Source: Corallium rubrum (lineage: Eukaryota > Cnidaria > Anthozoa > Scleralcyonacea > Coralliidae). Taken from it: a stretch of DNA of 64,000 bases. Within the stretch, counting starts at the first letter, position 1. Each line of letters begins with the position of its first letter. Location of the stretch: assembly GCA_964035015.1 (NCBI GenBank), contig OZ036008.1, positions 5,230,004 to 5,294,003 on the forward strand, given 5' to 3'. Below, one piece after another: positions 55,601-64,000 of the stretch. A program made the position numbers and the translations under genes. The notes under the pieces are model-generated. The model had not been told where the DNA came from, searched no databases, and was given only the letters and a program-made list of their open reading frames with translations.

Positions 55601-57181
55601 GTACAAAATTTTCAGAATTTTTGTACACTCGGCACCTGACTGCCGAGTGTACAAATTTTTCAGAATTTTTGTACGCTTGGGACCTGACTGCCGAGTGTAC
55701 AAATTTTCAGAATTTTTGTACGCTCGGCACCTGACTGCTGAGCGTACAAAATTTTCAGAATTTTTGTACGCTCGGTACCTGACTGCCGACCGTACAAAAT
55801 TTTCAGAATTTTTGTACGCTCGGCACCTAACTGCGGAGCGTACAAAATTTTCAGAATTTTTGTACGCTCGGCACCTAACTGCCGAGTGTACAAAATTTTC
55901 AGAATTTTTGTACGCTCGGCACCTGGCTGCTGAGTGTACCAAATTTTCAGAATTTTTGTACGCTCGGCACCTGGCTGTCAAACGTACAAAATTTTCAGAA
56001 TTTTTGTACGCTCGGCACCTAACTGCCGAGTGTACAAAATTTTCAGAATTTTTGTACGCTCGGCACCTGGCTGCTGAGTGTACCAAATTTTCAGAATTTT
56101 TGTACGCTCGGCACCTGGCTGTCAAGCGTACAAAATTTTCAGAATTTTTGTACGCTCGGCACCTGACTGCCGACCGTACAAAATTTTCAGAATTTTTGTA
56201 CGCTCGGCACCTAACTGCCGAGTGTACAAAATTTTCAGAATTTTTGTACGCTCGGCACCTGACTGCCGAGTGTACAAAATTTTCAGAATTTTTGTACGCT
56301 CGGCACCTGGCTGCTGAGTGTACCAAATTTTCAGAATTTTTGTACGCTCGGCACCTGGCTGACAAGCGTACAAAATTTTCAGAATTTTTGTACGCTCGGC
56401 ACCTGACTGCCGACCGTACAAAATTTTCAGAATTTTTGTACACTCGGCACCTGACTGCGGAGTGTACAAATTTTTCAGAATTTTTGTACGCTTGGGACCT
56501 GACTGCCGAGTGTACAAATTTTTCAGAATTTTTGTACGCTCGGCACCTGACTCCTGAGCGTACAAAATTTTCAGAATTTTTGTACGCTCGGCACCTAACT
56601 GCCGAGCGTACAAAATTTTCAGAATTTTTGTACGCTCGGCACCTAACTGCCGAGTGTACCAAATTTTCAGAATTTTTGTACGCTCGGCACCTGGCTGTCA
56701 AGCGTACAAAATTTTCAGAATTTTTGTACGCTCGGCACCTGACTGCCGATCGTACAAAACTTTCAGAATTTTTGTACGCTCGGCACCTGACTGCCGAACG
56801 TACAAAATTTTCAGAATTTTTGTACGCTCGGCACCTGACTGCCGAGTGTACAAAATTTTCAGAATTTTTGTACGCTCGGCACCTGGCTGCTGAGTGTACC
56901 AAATTTTCAGAATTTTTTTACGCTCGGCACCTGGCTGTCAAGCCTACAAAATTTTCAGAATTTTTGTACGCTCGGCACCTGACTGCCGACCGTACAAAAT
57001 TTTCAGAATTTTTGTACGCTCGGCACCTAACTGCCGAGCGTACAAAATTTTTAGAATTTTTGTACGCTCGGCACCTAACTGCCGAGTGTACAAAATTTTC
57101 AGAATTTTTGTACGCTCGGCACCTGACTGCCGAGTGTACAAAATTTTCAGAATTTTTGTACGCTCGGCACCTGGCTGCTGA

Positions 57182-58525
57182 GTGTACCAAATTTTCAGAA
57201 TTTTTGTACGCTCGGCACCTGGCTGTCAAGCGTACAAAATTTTCAGAATTTTTGTACGCTCGGCACCTGACTGCCGACCGTACAAAATTTTCAGAATTTT
57301 TGTACACTCGGCACCTGACTGCCGAGTGTACAAATTTTTCAGAATTTTTGTACGCTTGGGACCTGACTGCCGAGTGTACAAATTTTTCAGAATTTTTGTA
57401 CGCTCGGCACCTGACTGCCGAGCGTACAAAATTTTCAGAATTTTTGTACGCTCGGTACCTGACTGCCGACCGTACAAAATTTTCAGAATTTTTGTACGCT
57501 CGGCACCTAACTGCGGAGCGTAGAAAATTTTCAGAATTTTTGTACGCTCGGCACCTAACTGCCGAGTGTACAAAATTTTCAGAATTTTTGTACGCTCGGC
57601 ACCTGGCTGCCGAGTGTACCAAATTTTCAGAATTTTTGTACGCTCGGCACCTGGCTGTCAAGCGTACAAAATTTTCAGAATTTTTGTACGCTCGGCACCT
57701 GACTGCCGACCGTACAAAATTTTCAGAATTTTTGTACGCTCGGCACCTAACTGCCGAGTGTACAAAATTTTCAGAATTTTTGTACGCTCGGCACCTGACT
57801 GCCGAGTGTACAAAATTTTCAGAATTTTTGTACGCTCGGCACCTGGCTGCTGAGTGTACCAAATTTTCAGAATTTTTGTACGCTCGGCACCTGGCTGTCA
57901 AGCGTACAAAATTTTCAGAATTTTTGTACGCTCGGCACCTGACTGCCGACCGTACAAAATTTTCAGAATTTTTGTACACTCGGCACCTGACTGCCGAGTG
58001 TACAAATTTTTCAGAATTTTTGTACGCTTGGGACCTGACTGCCGAGTGTACAAATTTTTCAGAATTTTTGTACGCTCGGCACCTGACTGCTGAGCGTACA
58101 AAATTTTCAGAATTTTTGTACGCTCGGTACCTGACTGCCGACCGTACAAAATTTTCAGAATTTTTGTACGCTCGGCACCTAACTGCGGAGCGTAGAAAAT
58201 TTTCAGAATTTTTGTACGCTCGGCACCTAACTGCCGAGTGTACAAAATTTTCAGAATTTTTGTACGCTCGGCACCTGGCTGCTGAGTGTACCAAATTTTC
58301 AGAATTTTTGTACGCTCGGCACCTGGCTGTCAAGCGTACAAAATTTTCAGAATTTTTGTACGCTCGGCACCTGACTGCCGACCGTACAAAATTTTCAGAA
58401 TTTTTGTACGCTCGGCACCTAACTGCCGAGTGTACAAAATTTTCAGAATTTTTGTACGCTCGGCACCTGACTGCCGAGTGTACAAAATTTTCAGAATTTT
58501 TGTACGCTCGGCACCTGGCTGCTGA
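57182..58525 (+). repeat. 672-bp (14-unit) higher-order repeat, two copies
   Basis: Two consecutive blocks of 14 units (57182-57853 and 57854-58525) share the same order of variants, including GTACGCTTGGGACC, GTACGCTCGGTACC and the GGAGCGTAGAAAA unit. Confidence 0.88.
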
Positions 58526-61500
58526 GTGTACCAAATTTTCAGAATTTTTGTACGCTCGGCACCTGGCTGTCAAGCGTACAAAATTTTCAGAATTTTTGTA
58601 CGCTCGGCACCTGACTGCCGACCGTACAAAATTTTCAGAATTTTTGTACACTCGGCACCTGACTGCCGAGTGTACAAATTTTCAGAATTTTTGTACGCTT
58701 GGGACCTGACTGCCGAGTGTACAAATTTTTCAGAATTTTTGTACGCTCGGCACCTGACTGCTGAGCGTACAAAATTTTCAGAATTTTTGTACGCTCGGTA
58801 CCTGACTGCCGACCGTACAAAATTTTCAGAATTTTTGTACGCTCGGCACCTAACTGCGGAGCGTACAAAATTTTCAGAATTTTTGTACGCTCGGCACCTA
58901 ACTGCCGAGTGTACAAAATTTTCAGAATTTTTGTACGCTCGGCACCTGGCTGCTGAGTGTACCAAATTTTCAGAATTTTTGTACGCTCGGCACCTGGCTG
59001 TCAAACGTACAAAATTTTCAGAATTTTTGTACGCTCGGCACCTAACTGCCGAGTGTACAAAATTTTCAGAATTTTTGTACGCTCGGCACCTGGCTGCTGA
59101 GTGTACCAAATTTTCAGAATTTTTGTACGCTCGGCACCTGGCTGTCAAGCGTACAAAATTTTCAGAATTTTTGTACGCTCGGCACCTGACTGCCGACCGT
59201 ACAAAATTTTCAGAATTTTTGTACGCTCGGCACCTAACTGCCGAGTGTACAAAATTTTCAGAATTTTTGTACGCTCGGCACCTGACTGCCGAGTGTACAA
59301 AATTTTCAGAATTTTTGTACGCTCGGCACCTGGCTGCGGAGTGTACCAAATTTTCAGAATTTTTGTACGCTCGGCACCTGGCTGACAAGCGTACAAAATT
59401 TTCAGAATTTTTGTACGCTCGGCACCTGACTGCCGACCGTACAAAATTTTCAGAATTTTTGTACACTCGGCACCTGACTGCCGAGTGTACAAATTTTTCA
59501 GAATTTTTGTACGCTTGGGACCTGACTGCCGAGTGTACAAATTTTTCAGAATTTTTGTACGCTCGGCACCTGACTGCTGAGCGTACAAAATTTTCAGAAT
59601 TTTTGTACGCTCGGTACCTGACTGCCGACCGTACAAAATTTTCAGAATTTTTGTACGCTCGGCACCTAACTGCGGAGCGTACAAAATTTTCAGAATTTTT
59701 GTACGCTCGGCACCTAACTGCCGAGTGTACAAAATTTTCAGAATTTTTGTACGCTCGGCACCTGGCTGCCGAGTGTACAAAATTTTCAGAATTTTTGTAC
59801 GCTCGGCACCTGGCTGTCAAACGTACAAAATTTTCAGAATTTTTGTACGCTCGGCACCTAACTGCCGAGTGTACAAAATTTTCAGAATTTTTGTACGCTC
59901 GGCACCTGACTGCCGAGCGTACAAAATTTTCAGAATTTTTGTACACTCGGCACCCGACTGCCGAGTGTACAAATTTTTCAGAATTTTTGTACGCTCGGCA
60001 CCTGACTGCTGAGCGTACAAAATTTTCAGAATTTTTGTACGCTCGGCACCTAACTGCCGAGCGTACAAAATTTTCAGAATTTTTGTACGCTCGGCACCTG
60101 GCTGTCAAGCGTACAAAATTTTCAGAATTTTTGTACGCTCGGCACCTGACTGCCGACCGTACAAAACTTTCAGAATTTTTGTACGCTCGGCACCTGACTG
60201 CCGAACGTACAAAATTTTCAGAATTTTTGTACGCTCGGCACCTGACTGCCGAGTGTACAAAATTTTCAGAATTTTTGTACGCTCGGCACCTGGCTGCTGA
60301 GTATACAAAATTTTCAGAATTTTTGTACGCCCGGCACCTGCCTGCCGACCATACAAAATTTTCAGAATTTTTGTTAGCTTGGCACCTGCTTTCCGAGCGT
60401 ACAAAATTTTCAGGATTGTTGTACGCTCAGCACCTGGCTGCCGAGCGTATAAAATTTTCAGAATTTTTGTATGCTCGGCACCTGACTGCCGAGTGTACAA
60501 AATTTTCAGAATTTTTGTACGCTCGGCACTTGACTGCCGACCGTACAAAATTTTCAGAATTTTTGTACGCTCAGCACCTAACTGCCGAGTGTACAAAATT
60601 TTCAGAATTGTTGTACGCTCGGCACCTGGCTGCCAAGCGTACAAAATTTTCAGAATTTTTGTACGCTCGGCACCTGACTGGCGACTGTACAAAATTTTCA
60701 GAATTTTTGTACGCTCGGCACCTGACTGCCGAGTGTACAAAATTTTCAGAATTTTTGTATGCTCGGCACCTGGCTGCTGAGTGTACCAAATTTTCAGAAT
60801 TTTTGTACGCTCGGCACCTGGCTGCTGAGTGTACCAAATTTTCAGAATTTTTGTACGCTCGGCACCTGGCTGTCGACCGTACAAAATTTTCAGAATTTTT
60901 GTACGCTCGGCTCCTAACTGCCGAGCGTACAAATTTTTCAGAATTTTTGTACGCTCGGCACCTGACTGCCGAACGTACAAAATTTTCAGAATTTTTGTAC
61001 GCTCGGCACCTGACTGCCGAGTGTACAAAATTTTCAGAATTTTTGTACGCTCGGCACCTGACTGCCGAGTGTACAAAATTTTCAGAATTTTTGTACGCTC
61101 GGCAACTGGCTGCTGAGTGTACAAAATTTTCAGAATTTTTGTACGCTCGACACCTGGCTGTCAAGCGTACAAAATTTTCAGAATTTTTGTACGCTCGGCA
61201 CCTGACTGCCGACCGTACAAAATTTTCAGAATTTTTGTACGCTCGGCACCTAACTGCCGAGCGTACAAAATTTTCAGAATTTTTGTACGCTCGGCACCTA
61301 ACTGCCGAGCGTACAAAATTTTCAGAATTTTTGTACACTCGGAATCTGACTGCCGAGTGTACAAATTTTTCAGAATTTTTGTACGCTCGGCACCTGATTG
61401 CCGAGTGTACAAATTTTTCAGAATTTTTTTACGATTGGCACTTGACTGCTGACCGTACAAAATATTCAGAATTTTTGTGCGCTCGGCACCTGACTGCTGA

Positions 61501-62664
61501 GCGTACAAAATTTTCAGAATTTTTGTACGATTGGCACTTGACTGCTGACCGTGCAAAATATTCAGAATTTTTGTGCGCTCGGCACCTAACTGCCGAGCGT
61601 ACAAAATTATCAGAATTTTTGTACGCCCGCCACCTGGCTGCCGAGCGTACAAAATTTTCAGAATTTTTGTACGCTCGGCACCTGACTGCCGAGCGTACAA
61701 AATTTTCAGAATTTTTGTACGCTCGGCACCTGACTGCCGAGTGTACAAAATTTTCAGAATTTTTGTACGATTGGCACTTGACTGCCGACCGTACAAAATT
61801 TTCAGAATTTTTGTGCGCTCGGCACGTAACTGCCGAGCGTACAAAATTTTCAGAATTTTTGTACGCCCGCCACCGGGCTGCCGAGCGTACAAAATTTTCA
61901 GAATTTTTGTACGCTCGGCACTTGGCTTTCGACCGTACAAAATTTTCAGAATTTTTGTACGCTCGGCACCTGGTTGCCAAGCGTACAAAATTTTCAGAAT
62001 TTTTGTACGCTCGGCACCTGACTGCCGAGCGTACAAAATTTTCAGAATTTTTGTTAGCTTGGCACCTGCTTGCCGAGCGTACAAAATTTTCAGAATTGTT
62101 GTACGCTCAGCACCTGGCTGCCAAGCGTAAAAAATTTTCAGAATTTTTTTACGCTCAGCACCTAACTGCCGAGTGTACAAAATTTTCAGAATTGTTGTAC
62201 GCTCGGCACTTGGCTGCCAAGCGTACAAAATTTTCAGAATTTTTGTATTCTCGGCACCTGTCTGCCAAGCGTACAAAATTTTCAGAATTTTTGTTAGCTT
62301 GGCACCTGACTGCCGAGTGTACAAAATTTTCAGAATTTTTGTATGCTCGGCACCTGGCTGCCAAGCGTACAAAATTTTCAGAATTTTAGAACGCCCGGCA
62401 CCTGCCTGCCGAGCATACAAAATTTTCAGAATTTTTGTTAGCTTGGCACCTGCTTGCCGAGCGTACAAATTTTCAGAATTGTTGTACACCCGGCACCTGC
62501 CTGCCGAGCATACAAAATTTTCAGAATTTTTGTACGCTCGGCACCTGGCTGCTGAGTGTACAAACTTTTCAGAATTTTTGTGCGCTCGGCACCTGGCTGC
62601 CAAGCGTACAAAATTTTCAGAATTTTTGTACGCTCGGCACCTGACTGCCGAACGTACAAAATTT

Positions 62665-62760
62665 TCAGAATTTTTGTCGAGCATACAAACGTTACCCTCG
62701 GCACCTGACTGCCGAACGTACAAAATTTTAAGAATTTTTGCCGAGCATACAAAATTTTCT
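62665..62760 (+). repeat. rearranged patch in the 48-bp array
   Basis: Units are truncated and joined out of register (TTTTTGTCGAGCATACAAACG, then TTTTTGCCGAGCATAC), indicating break-and-rejoin within the array. Confidence 0.8.
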
Positions 62761-63170
62761 GAATTTTTGTACGCTCGGCACCTGGCTGCCGAGCGTACAA
62801 AATTTTCAGAATTTTTGTACGCTCGGCACCTGACTGCCGAGCGTACAAAATTTTCAGAATTTTTGTACGCCCCCCACCTGACTGGGGAGTGTACAAAATT
62901 TTCAGAATTTTTGTACGCTCCCCACCTGACTGGGGAGTGTACAAAATTTTCAGAATTTTTGTACGCTCCCCACCTGACTGGGGAACGTACAAAATTTTCA
63001 GAATTTTTGTATGCTCGGCACCTGACTGCCGAGTGTACAAAATTTTCAGAATTTTTGTACGCTCGGCACTTGACTGCCGACCATACAAAATTTTCAGAAT
63101 TTTTGTACGCTCAGCACCTAACTGCCGAGTGTACTAAATTTTCAGAATTGTTGTACGCTCGGCACCTGGC

Positions 63171-63671
63171 TACAAAAATTCTGAAAATTTTGTACACTCG
63201 GCAGTTAGGTGCCGAGCGTACAAAAATTCTGAAAATTTTGTACGCTCGGCAGTTAGGTGCCGAGCGTACAAAAATTCTGAAAATTTTGTACGGTCGGCAG
63301 TCAGGTGCCGAGCGTACAAAAATTCTGAAAATTTTGTACACTCGGCAGTCAGGTGCCGAGCGTACAAAAATTCTGAAAATTTTGTACGCTTGGCAGCCAG
63401 GTGCCGAGCGCACAAAAATTCTGAAAATTTTGTACGCTCAGCAGCCAGGTGCCGAGCGTACAAAAATTCTGAAAATTTTCTACACTCGGCAGTCAGGTGC
63501 CGAGCGTACAAAAATTCTGAAAATTTTGTACGGTCGGCAGTCAGGTGCCGAGCGTACAAAAATTCTGAAAATTTTGTACGTTCGGCAGTCAGGTGCCGAG
63601 CGTACAAAAATTCTGAAGATTTTGTACGCTTGGCAGACAGGTGCCGAGCATACAAAAATTCTGAAAATTTT
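63171..63671 (-). repeat. inverted block of the 48-bp array
   Basis: About ten units read in the opposite orientation, with spacer AAAATTCTGAAAATTTT and loops GTCAGG/GTTAGG. Junctions are CACCTGGC|TACAAAAATT and GAAAATTTT|ACCTGGCC. Flanking units on both sides are in the forward orientation. Confidence 0.95.
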
Positions 63672-64000
63672 ACCTGGCCTGCCGAGTGTACAAAATTTTC
63701 AGAATTTTTGTACGCCCGGCACCTGGCCTGCCGAGTGTACAAAATTTTCAGAATTTTTGTATGCTCGGCACCTGACTGCCGAGCGTACAAAATTTTCAGA
63801 ATTTTTGTACGCCCGGCACCTGGCCTGCCGAGTGTACAAAATTTTCAGAATTTTTGTATGCTCGGCACCTTATTGCCGAGCGTACAAAATTTTCAGAATT
63901 GTTGTACGCTCGGCACCTGGCTGCCAAGCGTACAAAATTTTCAGAATTGTTGTACGCTCGGCACCTGGGTGCCAAGCGTACAAAATTTTCAGAATTTTTG

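Larger units (their letters stand above)
41748..64000 (+). repeat. 48-bp palindromic-unit tandem array (about 460 units)
   Basis: The consensus unit is arm TGTACGCTCGGCA, loop CCTGAC (or CCTGGC, CCTAAC), arm TGCCGAGCGTACA, spacer AAATTTTCAGAATTTT. A perfect example of the 32-nt hairpin is 42269-42300. Phase is kept for over 22 kb with few 1-bp indels. The array runs off the window. Unit variants recur in fixed order, forming higher-order repeats. No recombinase, origin or gene is recognised inside. It has satellite DNA character; function unknown. Confidence 0.97.

Noticed and set aside
55503..62389. Proteins of 1,068 and 1,287 residues in the 48-bp array
   Set aside because: Five of six frames are open because the unit is 48 bp without stops. 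Both strands look equally coding, and frames break at 1-bp indels.
41748..64000. CRISPR-like array (palindromic repeat with 16-nt spacers)
   Set aside because: The spacers are the same AT-rich sequence in every unit, the repeat runs for hundreds of units, and the context is an animal genome. It is satellite DNA.

Overview
This window is animal nuclear DNA. It holds one complete, intron-rich protein gene for major vault protein (MVP). The rest is dominated by transposon fragments and tandem repeats. Several features suggest a marine invertebrate, most plausibly an anthozoan cnidarian: vertebrate-like MVP exons, two 5S-rRNA-derived SINEs, and a very high density of palindromic MITEs. That assignment is inference; no species can be named from the sequence alone.

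Layout. 1-17.6 kb has no gene I can identify. It carries non-autonomous DNA transposons (a family with exact 7-bp target duplications, a nested pair at 7.06-7.98 kb, a TTA-flanked Harbinger-like MITE, hAT-like elements, large foldback elements), a tRNA-derived SINE head, and microsatellites including about 86 uninterrupted TTCG units. 17,654-35,675 is MVP on the + strand: 16 coding exons, all with GT/AG borders, summing to 2,586 bp and encoding 861 residues. An AATAAA signal follows at 35,878. Its introns hold a different tandem repeat almost everywhere one looks: TGTC, CCTT/CCCT, a 38-bp unit, a GGTGTT-type repeat and a 17-bp unit. They also hold two antisense 5S SINEs, a transposon with a decayed PHD finger, and a foldback element carrying a short gene fragment twice.

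36.0-38.6 kb is a 20-bp minisatellite just past the MVP 3' end. 38.6-40.9 kb is unique or MITE-derived sequence. From 40,948 to the right edge (about 22 kb, about 460 units) the window is one 48-bp tandem array. Each unit is a near-perfect hairpin: 13-bp arm TGTACGCTCGGCA, 6-nt loop, opposite arm, then a 16-nt AT-rich spacer. The array shows higher-order repeats from 192 bp to about 3 kb, an internally inverted block of about 500 bp, and three adjacent units whose stem changed on both sides while still pairing. The long open frames in this region follow from a unit length divisible by three without stops in five of six frames; I do not annotate them as genes.

The most unusual object is the 48-bp palindromic array. 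The soundest gene call is MVP.
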